DNA of 15,259 nucleotides from Deltaproteobacteria bacterium (GTDB lineage Bacteria; Myxococcota; Polyangia; Haliangiales; Haliangiaceae). Under the pieces are notes generated by a model that did not search any database, had not been told where the DNA came from, and saw only the letters and a program-made list of their open reading frames with translations. A program made the position numbers and the translations under genes. Location of the stretch: positions 1-15,259 of the forward strand of contig JAGSPR010000177.1 in NCBI GenBank assembly GCA_018262455.1, written 5' to 3'. Numbering within the stretch: position 1 is the first letter of the stretch; each line of letters opens with the position of its first letter. This document shows positions 6,515 through 13,592 of the stretch, piece by piece.

Positions 6515-7198
6515 ATGAGCTCCATCGAAGATGCGAAGCGCGCGGCCGCACGAGCGGCCCTGGCAGAGCTTCCTGCGGAAGGCATCGTCGGGCTCGGCAC
6601 CGGCTCCACCACCCGGTTCTTCATCGACGAGGTCGGCGCGGCCGTGAAGAGCGGGCGGCGCTACATCGGCGTGCCCACCTCCGAGGCGAGCCGCAGCCAG
6701 GCCGCCGCGCTCGGGATCCCGCTGCTCGGCGACGACGGCCCGTGGGATATCGCCGTCACGGTCGATGGCGCCGATGAGGTCGACGAGGCGCTCAACCTCG
6801 TCAAGGGCGGCGGCGGCGCGCAGACCCGCGAGAAGATCGTCAACTTCAGCTCGCGCAAGAACGTGATCATCGTCGACGGCTCCAAGCTGTCGAAGCGGCT
6901 CGGCGAGAAGTGGCACGTGCCCATCGAGGTCCTGTCGTTCGCGCACCTCGCCACCAAGGGCCACCTCGCGAGGCTCGGCACCCCGGTGCTGCGGGTGCGC
7001 GACGGCGTCCCCGTCCGCACCGACGCGGCCAACCTCATCTACGACGTCAAGTGCGAGCCGATCACCGATCCGGGCGCGCTCGATCTCGCGATGCGGAGCA
7101 TCCCCGGCGTCGTCGAGACCGGGCTGTTCGTCGGTCGGGCCGATGTCGTGCTGGTGGCGAGCGAGCAGGGCGTGCGCCGGCTCGAGCGCTCGCGCTGA
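6515..7198 (+). CDS. rpiA: Ribose-5-phosphate isomerase A
   Basis: A complete 227-residue RpiA, the usual length. It interconverts ribose 5-phosphate and ribulose 5-phosphate in the non-oxidative pentose phosphate pathway in the cytoplasm. Family motifs are intact: phosphate/substrate loop GLGTGST (26-32), VDGADEVD (83-90) with the conserved Asp pair, KGGGGA (97-102), and the catalytic Glu in QTREKIV (E106). A Lys follows in DGSKLSKRLG. The ATG at 6515 lies just before the first helix as in other members. It is divergent from the unknown gene at 6444 and convergent with the esterase, with 21 bases between the stops. It stands alone rather than in a pentose phosphate operon. Confidence 0.96.
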   Translation: MSSIEDAKRAAARAALAELPAEGIVGLGTGSTTRFFIDEVGAAVKSGRRYIGVPTSEASRSQAAALGIPLLGDDGPWDIAVTVDGADEVDEALNLVKGGGGAQTREKIVNFSSRKNVIIVDGSKLSKRLGEKWHVPIEVLSFAHLATKGHLARLGTPVLRVRDGVPVRTDAANLIYDVKCEPITDPGALDLAMRSIPGVVETGLFVGRADVVLVASEQGVRRLERSR

Positions 7199-7223
7199 CG
7201 CGCCACCTGGGCTCGCGCGTCAG
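7195..7223. terminator. Putative bidirectional terminator between rpiA and the esterase gene
   Basis: A perfect 9-base stem, CTGACGCGC (7195-7203) with GCGCGTCAG (7215-7223), encloses an 11-base loop. Both opposing TGA stop codons lie inside the stem. There is no T tract. The symmetrical position between convergent genes suggests a shared transcription end. Confidence 0.5.
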
Positions 7224-8464
7224 AGGGCCTCGAACATCCCCATCGGCTTGTCGGCCCGCGCTCGCCAGGCGGCCTCGTTGTGCTGCGCGTTGGGCTCCCA
7301 GAAGTGGACCAGATCGCGGTCGAACTGGTAGCCCAGCCCCGCCAGGGTGTCCGCCAGCTGTCGCGTCTCGCAGAAGTTGTCGAGCGCCTCGGAGCCGGCG
7401 ACCGAGTCATCCATGATCCCATCGTGATCGGTGTCGACACAGCCACCGGAGGGAGGACCGCCGCCCGAGTCGAGGTAGAGCGCGATCGGCCGCTTGCCCG
7501 CCTCCGCGTAGCGCTCGATCATCGTCGGGTTGTGCAGCCCGAACGAGCCCCAGTCGAACGTACCCGACAGGCTCGCGGCAAACTGGTAGCGGCCCGGGTG
7601 GCGCAGCGCCTGGTGATACGCGATCAGCCCGCCGAGCGACGAGCCCATCACCCCCACCACGCTCGCCTTGCCGTACCTCTTCTCGATCAACGCACGCACC
7701 TGGGTGTCCACGAAGTCGACGTAGCGATCGCCCAGCTTGCCACCGATGCGACCGCCGAGCTCCGCGATGTCATCCTCGATGTGGGTGTACTCCTCGAAGC
7801 GATCGGCGGTGTTGTCGATCCCGACCAGCATCGTCGCCGGGCCTGCGGCGAGATCCAGCCGCCAGCCTCCGGACAGCGCGCCTGGATCGAACAGGTTCTG
7901 GCCGTCGTTCACGTAGAGCTGGTGGGTCGGCGATTCGGTCGGCACCCACACCCGCACCGTGCGCGGTTTGAGGACGCCGTCGGTCATCTCCGGGTACTGC
8001 TCGAGGTGGGCCGCCTCGGTTCGCACCAGCGAGATCTCGCCCTCACCGTCATAGGCGTAGCGCCGGGCCATGGGGTCGGGGTGGAACGCCCCGTTGCCGT
8101 CGACGAACTTGTACTTGAGGTTCCTGGCGTCGCCGATCGGGACCGTGGTGAGAAACACCCCATGGTTGCCGACCATCGCCGCGGGGTTCCAGTTGTTGAA
8201 GTCTCCCGCCAGCTGGTAGGGGCCGCCGCCGTCATCGAGCCGCGCGAACACGAAGCCACCATCGAGCTCGACCGGCCAGCCTCCGGACCGCGAGATCTTG
8301 AGCAGGCCCGCCTTGGCGTCGATCGTGCCATCCCGGAGCTGCTGGACCGTTCGCGTGTCGTCGACACTGTCCTGCTTGCCATCCGGGCCCAGCGGTGGCG
8401 CGGTCGGGTCGGTGCACCCCGCGAGCAGCGAGGACAGCAACAGGACCAGGCGATGGCGGCTCAT
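7220..8464 (-). CDS. Lipoprotein esterase with N-terminal glycogen-binding-like domain (Fes/esterase D type)
   Basis: A 414-residue protein. It begins with a lipoprotein signal peptide and lipobox LLAGC (Cys17). Residues about 55-150 form an immunoglobulin-like domain of the CBM48/isoamylase-N type, with LAGDFNNWNPA at 86-96 and NLKYKFVDG. The C-terminal part is an alpha/beta esterase of the putative esterase/enterochelin esterase class: VNDGQNLF (185-192), nucleophile elbow GSSLGG with Ser276, and a probable catalytic His395 in NAQHNEAAW. An insertion at 334-360 carries CVDTDHDGIMDDS, a DxDxDG calcium-binding-like loop near two cysteines (C342 and C365). Together this suggests an outer-membrane-anchored hydrolase acting on a siderophore, sugar ester or cell-surface substrate; the substrate is unknown. 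The ATG at 8464 gives the signal peptide. It lies 135 bases downstream of trpS and may have an independent promoter. Confidence 0.85.
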   Translation of the reverse strand: MSRHRLVLLLSSLLAGCTDPTAPPLGPDGKQDSVDDTRTVQQLRDGTIDAKAGLLKISRSGGWPVELDGGFVFARLDDGGGPYQLAGDFNNWNPAAMVGNHGVFLTTVPIGDARNLKYKFVDGNGAFHPDPMARRYAYDGEGEISLVRTEAAHLEQYPEMTDGVLKPRTVRVWVPTESPTHQLYVNDGQNLFDPGALSGGWRLDLAAGPATMLVGIDNTADRFEEYTHIEDDIAELGGRIGGKLGDRYVDFVDTQVRALIEKRYGKASVVGVMGSSLGGLIAYHQALRHPGRYQFAASLSGTFDWGSFGLHNPTMIERYAEAGKRPIALYLDSGGGPPSGGCVDTDHDGIMDDSVAGSEALDNFCETRQLADTLAGLGYQFDRDLVHFWEPNAQHNEAAWRARADKPMGMFEAL

Positions 8465-8550
8465 GCCTCGCGGGTTTGCAACTCGCGGACCACGACAGAC
8501 CGACCTTGGGGGGCCTCGATGCCCACCGTCCAGCCAGCCTGGCAGCTCGA

Positions 8551-8579
8551 GTAGCCACCGCGGCTGCGGTCTTCGCTAC
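8551..8579 (-). terminator. Weak stem-loop downstream of trpS
   Basis: ACCGC (8557-8561) pairs with GCGGT (8566-8570) around a four-base loop. Outer arms GTAGC (8551-8555) and GCTAC (8575-8579) can extend it with an unpaired internal loop. It lies about 20 bases beyond the trpS stop and before the esterase gene. No T run follows. The rest of the 135-base gap (8465-8599) shows no gene or recognisable promoter. Confidence 0.3.
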
Positions 8580-8599
8580 CCCCCTCCCAGCGGGCGTCG

Positions 8600-9601
8600 C
8601 TACGGCTGGAGCCCGATCGCGCTGCGCACCCGCTCGAGCACGCGGCGGGCGGTGACCCGCGCCTTCACCGCGCCCTGGGCGAGCAGGGCATCGATCCGCG
8701 CGGGATCCGCGATCAGGGCATCGTAGCGCGCGCGTGCCGGCGCGAGCTCGACTTCGAGCCGCTCGAACACGGCTTGCTTGGCGTCACCCCAGCCGATGCC
8801 GGCACGGAATCGCTCGGCGAGCGTGCGCGATTCCTCGGGCGTGGCGATCGCACGGTAGATCTGGAAGATCGTCGACGTGTCGGGATCCTTCGGGGCCTCG
8901 GGCGGCGCCGAGTCGGTGACGATCCGTGACACGGCCTTCTTGAGCTGCTTGCTCGGCGCGAACAGCGGGATCGTGTTGTCGTAGCTCTTGCTCATCTTGC
9001 GCCCGTCGGTCCCGAGCACGACCGCCGTGTTGTCGTCGATCTTCGCCATCGGCAGCCGCAGCACGTCCGCGCCGTAGACGTGGTTGATGCGCTGGGCGAT
9101 GTCGCGCGCGATCTCGACGTGCTGGACCTGATCCTTGCCGACCGGCACGAGATCGATGTCGAACGCGAGGATGTCGGCGGCCATCAGGATCGGGTAGTTG
9201 TAGAGGCCCATGTTGATGCCGGCATCGGGATCATCGGCGGAGCTGGCGGCGTTGGCGGCGACCGCGGCCTTGTACGCGTGGGCCTTGTTCATCCAGCCCT
9301 TCGACGTGAAGCATGCCAGCACCCACGCGAGCTCGAAGATCTCCGGGATGTCGGACTGGCGATAGAACAGCACGCGATCCGGGTCGAGCCCCAGGGCGAG
9401 CCAGGTCGCCGCGATCTCGTGGGTCAGCGGGCCGAGCGACTTGCGGTCCTGGACGGTGGTGAGCGCGTGGTAATCGGCGATGAAGTACATCGCCTCGAGG
9501 CCCTGGTCGGCGAGCCGGAGCGCCGGCCGGATCGCGCCGAGGAGGTTACCGACGTGGGGACTGCCGGTCGGCTTGACGCCGGTGAGGACACGTTGCTGCA
9601 C
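8600..9601 (-). CDS. trpS: Tryptophanyl-tRNA synthetase
   Basis: A complete 333-residue class I synthetase that charges tRNA-Trp in the cytoplasm. Both ATP-binding signatures are present: the HIGH-type motif as TGSPHVGN (12-19) and KMSKS at 202-206, followed by YDN. Typical TrpRS segments are also seen: FIADYHALTT (40-49), NYPILMAADILAFDIDLVPV (135-154) and GKDQVQHVEIARDI. The length is in the normal 330-340 range. The start is a GTG at 9601, chosen because the family N-terminus (xxRVLTGVKPTG) begins there; no in-frame ATG lies just upstream. A TACGAC lies only 5 bases before it, so it does not match the window's -10 spacing cleanly, while AGGG could act as a weak ribosome site. It is divergent from the M16 peptidase gene, with 95 bases between the starts. 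There is no trp operon nearby. Confidence 0.95.
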   Translation of the reverse strand: MQQRVLTGVKPTGSPHVGNLLGAIRPALRLADQGLEAMYFIADYHALTTVQDRKSLGPLTHEIAATWLALGLDPDRVLFYRQSDIPEIFELAWVLACFTSKGWMNKAHAYKAAVAANAASSADDPDAGINMGLYNYPILMAADILAFDIDLVPVGKDQVQHVEIARDIAQRINHVYGADVLRLPMAKIDDNTAVVLGTDGRKMSKSYDNTIPLFAPSKQLKKAVSRIVTDSAPPEAPKDPDTSTIFQIYRAIATPEESRTLAERFRAGIGWGDAKQAVFERLEVELAPARARYDALIADPARIDALLAQGAVKARVTARRVLERVRSAIGLQP

Positions 9602-9684
9602 GCCCTGTCGTACCGCAGAACCGCATCGGCGACATCACCGCGAGGTTTGTTCGACCCTGGCAGCCGCCGTCGTCGCCGGTGCGC

Positions 9685-9690
9685 TAGGGT
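9685..9690 (+). promoter_or_regulatory. Putative -10 element (TAGGGT) for a leaderless M16 peptidase operon
   Basis: TAGGGT is followed by six bases (ccccgc) and the ATG at 9697, the same geometry as at 5070. No Shine-Dalgarno sequence is present. It would drive the M16 pair and possibly the LNS2 lipoprotein. Confidence 0.55.
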
Positions 9691-9696
9691 CCCCGC

Positions 9697-11049
9697 ATGA
9701 CACGACTGACGCTGGTTCTGGCGATCGCGTTACTCGGGCAGGTCGCGACCGCGCACGCCGAGGCGCGCGCCGAGCCAAAGATCGTTTACGAGAAGTTCGA
9801 GCTGACCAATGGCCTGCACGTCTACGTGATCGAGGATCACAAGTCACCCACGGTGTACGAGGTGCTGTGGTTCAAGGTCGGCTCGAAGGACGAAGTGGCC
9901 AATCGCACCGGGTTCGCGCACCTGTTCGAGCACCTGATGTTCAAGGGCTCGGCGCACCTGCCCGATGGCCTCATGGACAAGCTGCTCGAGGGCGCCGGCG
10001 GGTGGTCGAACGCGTTCACGTCGAGCGACATGACGGTCTACCAGAACGTGGCAGCGGCGAACTTCCTCGAGACCGTGCTGTGGATCGACGCCGACCGGCT
10101 CGCCGGCCTGCTCGACACGTTCGACAAGGCGAAGCTCGATAACCAGCGCGACGTCGTGCTCAACGAACGTCGCCAGAGCTACGAGAACCGGCCGTACGGC
10201 ATGGCGGAGCTGGTGATCCAGGACCACCTGTGGCCGAAGGACCACGGCTACCACTGGTCGACGATCGGCTACCCGGCCGACCTCAAGGCCGCGACGGTTC
10301 CGGATGTCGCGGCGTTCTTCAAGAACTACTACGTGCCCAACAACGCGACGCTGGTGATCGCGGGCGACATCAAGCTCGCCGACGCCAAGCGGTTGACCGA
10401 GAAGTACTTCGCGTGGATCCCGCGTGCCGCCGAGCCGGCCCGCCCGCAGTACAAGCTGCCCGCGCCGATCACCAAGGAGATCGTGGTCAAGACCACCGAT
10501 GATGTCCAGGTGCCCCGCGTCTACCTGGCGTGGCGCGCGCCTGCCTCGTTCTCCGCCGAGGAGCCGGCCAGCGAGCTCGCCGCGGCGATCCTCGGGGACG
10601 GCAAGTCGAGCCGGCTCTACAAGCGGCTCGTGTACGAGGAGAAGATCGCGCAGGACGTCCAGGCAAGCTTTGGTGGCGAGCAGCTCGCCGGCACGTTCCA
10701 GATCGTGGCCACCGCGAAGCCAGGCGTCGATCCGCAGCGCCTGATCAAGGAGATCACCGAGGAGGTGGCGAAGCTCTCGTCGACGCCTCCCGAGGCGGTC
10801 GAGCTCGAGCGCGCGCTGAACTCCCACGAGGCGAGCTTCCTGAACGGCCTCGAGCCGACGCTGCAGCGGGCCATCCTGCTCGCGAGCTACGACGTCATGG
10901 CCAAGGATCCGGCGTACTTCAGCAAGGACCTGGCCCGGTTTCGCGCCGTCACCACGGCGGCCGTGCGAGATGTCGCGGCGAGCTACCTGAAGCCCACCAG
11001 CCGGGTCGTGCTGACGATCAGCCCTGGCAAGAAAGTCGTGGAGAAGTGA
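9697..11049 (+). CDS. Exported M16 family zinc metallopeptidase (catalytic subunit)
   Basis: A 450-residue pitrilysin-family (M16B-like) protease. It has a signal peptide (about 1-22, ending AHA). The inverted zinc motif HxxEH is intact as H75-L-F-E78-H79 in GFAHLFEHLMFKG, with a probable third ligand Glu157 in VVLNERRQSYENRPYG. The second M16 domain follows from about residue 230 and carries the Tyr/Arg-type substrate segment around SSRLYKRLVYEEKIA. These enzymes form a clam-shell that degrades small peptides; exported bacterial members act in the periplasm or envelope, with substrates mostly unknown. The stop TGA overlaps the next ATG by one base, so this gene and the next, which lacks the zinc site, are translationally coupled and very likely form a heterodimer. 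The ATG at 9697 is supported by the signal peptide and by TAGGGT at 6 bases. Confidence 0.92.
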   Translation: MTRLTLVLAIALLGQVATAHAEARAEPKIVYEKFELTNGLHVYVIEDHKSPTVYEVLWFKVGSKDEVANRTGFAHLFEHLMFKGSAHLPDGLMDKLLEGAGGWSNAFTSSDMTVYQNVAAANFLETVLWIDADRLAGLLDTFDKAKLDNQRDVVLNERRQSYENRPYGMAELVIQDHLWPKDHGYHWSTIGYPADLKAATVPDVAAFFKNYYVPNNATLVIAGDIKLADAKRLTEKYFAWIPRAAEPARPQYKLPAPITKEIVVKTTDDVQVPRVYLAWRAPASFSAEEPASELAAAILGDGKSSRLYKRLVYEEKIAQDVQASFGGEQLAGTFQIVATAKPGVDPQRLIKEITEEVAKLSSTPPEAVELERALNSHEASFLNGLEPTLQRAILLASYDVMAKDPAYFSKDLARFRAVTTAAVRDVAASYLKPTSRVVLTISPGKKVVEK

Positions 11050-12518
11050 TGCGCCGCGCGATCCTCGGATCCTTCCTCGCTGGCTCGCTGGTCGCGGCCA
11101 CGCCCGCCACCGCGGACTCGGTGTTCGACAAGTCCGCCATCACCGACTGGGCGAAGCCGCCCGCTCCGACCAAGGAGGCGACGTTCAAGCCGCCGGTCGG
11201 CAAGCGGCTCCAGCTGAACAACGGCATGGCCCTGGTCGTCGTCGAGAACCACAAGCTCCCGATCGCGTCGATGATGCTCGTCGCGCCCGGCGCTGGCGCC
11301 GCGGCCGATCCGGCGGGCAAGGGCGGGCTCGCGGCGTTCACCGCCGATCTGCTCGACGAGGGCGCCGGCGGGATCTCCGCGCTCGGCCTGGCCGAGGAGC
11401 AGGATCGGCTCGGCGCGAGCATTGGCATCGCGACCGACGTCGACGCCGCGATCGTGTCGGTCAGCACGCTCAGCAAGACGCTCGATCCCGCGATCGACCT
11501 CGTGACCAAGATCGTCACCACGCCGGCGTTCGATCGCAAGGAGTTCGAGCGCGTGAGGGGCGACCGCGTGACCTCCCTCGACCTCCGCCGCGATCGGCCG
11601 CGTGAGGTCGCATCGCTGGTCCTCGATGCCGCGCTGTTCGGCGCCACCACCGCCTACGGCCACCCGATCTCGGGCATCCGCGACGAGTTCAAGACCCTGA
11701 CCCTCGACGAGGTCCAGGCCTTCTACAAGGCGCACTGGAACCCGGCCGTGATGACCCTCGTCGTCGTCGGTGACGTCGATCCGGGCGCGCTGAAGCACAA
11801 GCTCGACGCCGGCCTCGGGGCATGGAAGCCGGCGGGCACCAAGCCGATCGCCAAGGTCGTCGCGACGCCCCAGAAGCTCGGCAAGCGGCTGCAGCTCGTC
11901 GATCGCCCGGCCGCGGCGCAGTCTGACGTCCGGGTCGGGCTCGTCGGACTCGATCGCAAGGACCGGCGCTACTTCGCGTTCGAGGTCCTGCGCACCACGC
12001 TCGGCGATGGCTTCACCAGCCGGCTCACCCAGAAGCTGCGCGAGGAGATGGGCATCACTTATGGCGCGAACGCGACGATGGACTGGCGCCTGCAGCCGGG
12101 GACGTTCGTCGTGGCCACCGCGATCCAGACGCCGGATACCGGCCGCGGCGTCGCCGAGATCGTCAAGATCCTCGACGACCTCGCCACCACGGACGTTCCC
12201 GCCGCCGAGCTCGAGAAGTCCAAGCAGAACATCATCCGCGCGCTGCCCGCGATGTTCGACACCAACGCCGCCACCGCCCGTGCGTTCGCCGAGCTCGCGC
12301 TCCACCACCTGCCCGACACCTACTACGCTAGCTACGCCGCCGGCATCCGCCGGGTCTCGGCGAAGGACGTCAAGTCGATCGCGAACGCCGCGATCCCGTC
12401 GAGCAAGATGGTGTTCACGATCGTCGGTGACATGTCCAAGGTGCGGGCCGACCTCGACAAGCTCGGCCTCGGCGACGCCGCGATGCACGATCTCTACGGC
12501 ATGCCGGTTGCCAAGTAG
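11049..12518 (+). CDS. Exported M16 peptidase-like protein lacking the zinc site (partner subunit)
   Basis: A 489-residue protein with a signal peptide (about 1-22, ending ATA) and the two-domain M16 layout. The segment aligned with the neighbour's zinc motif reads G93-LAAFTADLLDE-G105: the two His and the Glu of HxxEH are replaced by A96, A99 and D100. It is therefore very unlikely to be a protease by itself. The C-terminal domain keeps the substrate-binding Arg/Tyr type motif in KLREEMGITYGANATMDWRL. Active/inactive M16 pairs are known from mitochondrial processing peptidase and many bacterial operons, so a regulatory or substrate-binding subunit is the likely role. The ATG at 11049 shares its A with the upstream TGA and has GGAG five bases before it. 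The open frame extends upstream to 10530, but that part is out of frame inside the first peptidase and is spurious. Confidence 0.92.
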   Translation: MRRAILGSFLAGSLVAATPATADSVFDKSAITDWAKPPAPTKEATFKPPVGKRLQLNNGMALVVVENHKLPIASMMLVAPGAGAAADPAGKGGLAAFTADLLDEGAGGISALGLAEEQDRLGASIGIATDVDAAIVSVSTLSKTLDPAIDLVTKIVTTPAFDRKEFERVRGDRVTSLDLRRDRPREVASLVLDAALFGATTAYGHPISGIRDEFKTLTLDEVQAFYKAHWNPAVMTLVVVGDVDPGALKHKLDAGLGAWKPAGTKPIAKVVATPQKLGKRLQLVDRPAAAQSDVRVGLVGLDRKDRRYFAFEVLRTTLGDGFTSRLTQKLREEMGITYGANATMDWRLQPGTFVVATAIQTPDTGRGVAEIVKILDDLATTDVPAAELEKSKQNIIRALPAMFDTNAATARAFAELALHHLPDTYYASYAAGIRRVSAKDVKSIANAAIPSSKMVFTIVGDMSKVRADLDKLGLGDAAMHDLYGMPVAK

Positions 12519-12561
12519 GCGGCGAGGCGGGCTGGCCTGGGGTGTGCAGGTTCCGCCATGC

Positions 12562-13521
12562 ATGCGGTCCTGGTTGGTGGTCCTCGTCCTGCTCGGTGGC
12601 TGCGGGCTTCACACGGCCGTACCCGCGGAGCCACGCTCGCTGGTGGCGAAGGCCGACGGGCCCTGCGCGCGGGAACCGGAGGTAGCGGGCGGCAAGTTTC
12701 GCCACACCAGCAGCAGGCTGCTGTCGAAGCTCGGCGAGCCGCGTCATCGCGGCGTGGACCTGATCGCGGTGGAAGGTGACGAAAACCAGACACTCGGTGG
12801 CAAGCTCGCGTACACCGCCGCCGACAAGGATCTCGAGGGCGAGCATGTCGAGCTGTTCGCGTGCGTGGAGTCGGAGTGGCGAGTGCTCGGCGGGGCGCGC
12901 ACCGACGACGGCGGGCGGTTCGAGCTCACGCTGCAAGGGACGCAGCGGTTGCCCGCGGGGATGCATGATCTGTTCGCGCGCGTGGTCGGAGACGGGACCG
13001 GCGTTCGGTTCCTGGCGTACGTCGCGAAGGTAGGAGAGGGCGTGATCGTGACCGACATCGACGGCACGATCACCGAGTCCGAGAACGCGATCGTCAACGC
13101 CGTGGTGTTCGGCGATGACATCGGGCACCGCCGCGGCGCGCCCGCGGCGCTCGCGAACAGCGGTCACACGGTGGTCTATGTCAGCGCACGTGGTGACCAG
13201 TACACCGAGGTCACCCGTCGGTGGTTGCGCGAGCACGGGTTTCCCGTCGGGCCGATCCGGCTGGCGCGCGCGGGCTTCACGGCGCCGGGCAAGCGGACGG
13301 TGGCGTTCAAGATCGCGGCGTTGCGCAGTCTCGGCGTCCCGATCGTTGCCGCGATCGGCAACAAGCGGACGGACATCGAGGCCTACACCAACGCAGGCGT
13401 GGCGCCGGCGCGCATCTTCGTCAAGCTCCCAGAGTTCGAGCCAGAGCTCCGCGACGATCTGGCGCATCGCCGGGCGATCGGGTTCCGTGATTACCGAACG
13501 CTGCCGACGCTCCTGATGTGA
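12562..13521 (+). CDS. LNS2 (lipin/PITP-type) HAD-domain lipoprotein
   Basis: A 319-residue protein. It has a lipoprotein signal peptide with lipobox LLGGC (Cys14), a beta-rich domain (about 75-155, including ELFACVESEW and TDDGGRFELTLQ), and a C-terminal HAD domain. The HAD motifs are complete: I = VTDIDGTITESE with D165/D167, II = VYVSARG with S208, III = Lys244 or Lys250, IV = GNKRTDIEAY with D271. The order VVYVSARGD..WLREHGFPVGPI..GNKRTDIEAYTNAGV..RIF resembles the LNS2 domain of lipins and phosphatidylinositol transfer proteins. Lipins are phosphatidate phosphatases, so an envelope lipid phosphatase is plausible, but the substrate is not proven. It starts 43 bases after the M16 partner and could belong to that operon. 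No Shine-Dalgarno or TANNNT is visible at the start; the ATG at 12562 is chosen for the signal peptide. Confidence 0.82.
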   Translation: MRSWLVVLVLLGGCGLHTAVPAEPRSLVAKADGPCAREPEVAGGKFRHTSSRLLSKLGEPRHRGVDLIAVEGDENQTLGGKLAYTAADKDLEGEHVELFACVESEWRVLGGARTDDGGRFELTLQGTQRLPAGMHDLFARVVGDGTGVRFLAYVAKVGEGVIVTDIDGTITESENAIVNAVVFGDDIGHRRGAPAALANSGHTVVYVSARGDQYTEVTRRWLREHGFPVGPIRLARAGFTAPGKRTVAFKIAALRSLGVPIVAAIGNKRTDIEAYTNAGVAPARIFVKLPEFEPELRDDLAHRRAIGFRDYRTLPTLLM

Positions 13522-13592
13522 TCCAGCGTACGGGAGGGACGGTCGCGGTCAACAACGCTTGATCGCGCGGAGCTTCGCACTTACCACTGTGA

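Noticed and set aside
9602..9612. TACGAC before the trpS GTG as another leaderless -10
   Set aside because: It lies five bases from the GTG and ends in C, so neither the spacing nor the sequence fits the TANNNT set.
10983..12563. 526-codon minus-strand frame antisense to the second M16 gene
   Set aside because: The plus-strand M16 reading has a signal peptide and family motifs. The antisense frame is Arg/Asp/Gly-rich without recognisable domains.
13559..13587. TTGATC with 17-base spacing to TACCAC as a promoter for the kinase
   Set aside because: It matches consensus at only four and three of six bases, and the spacing to the candidate starts (5 bases to TTG 13593, 8 to GTG 13596) does not fit the 6-7 seen elsewhere.
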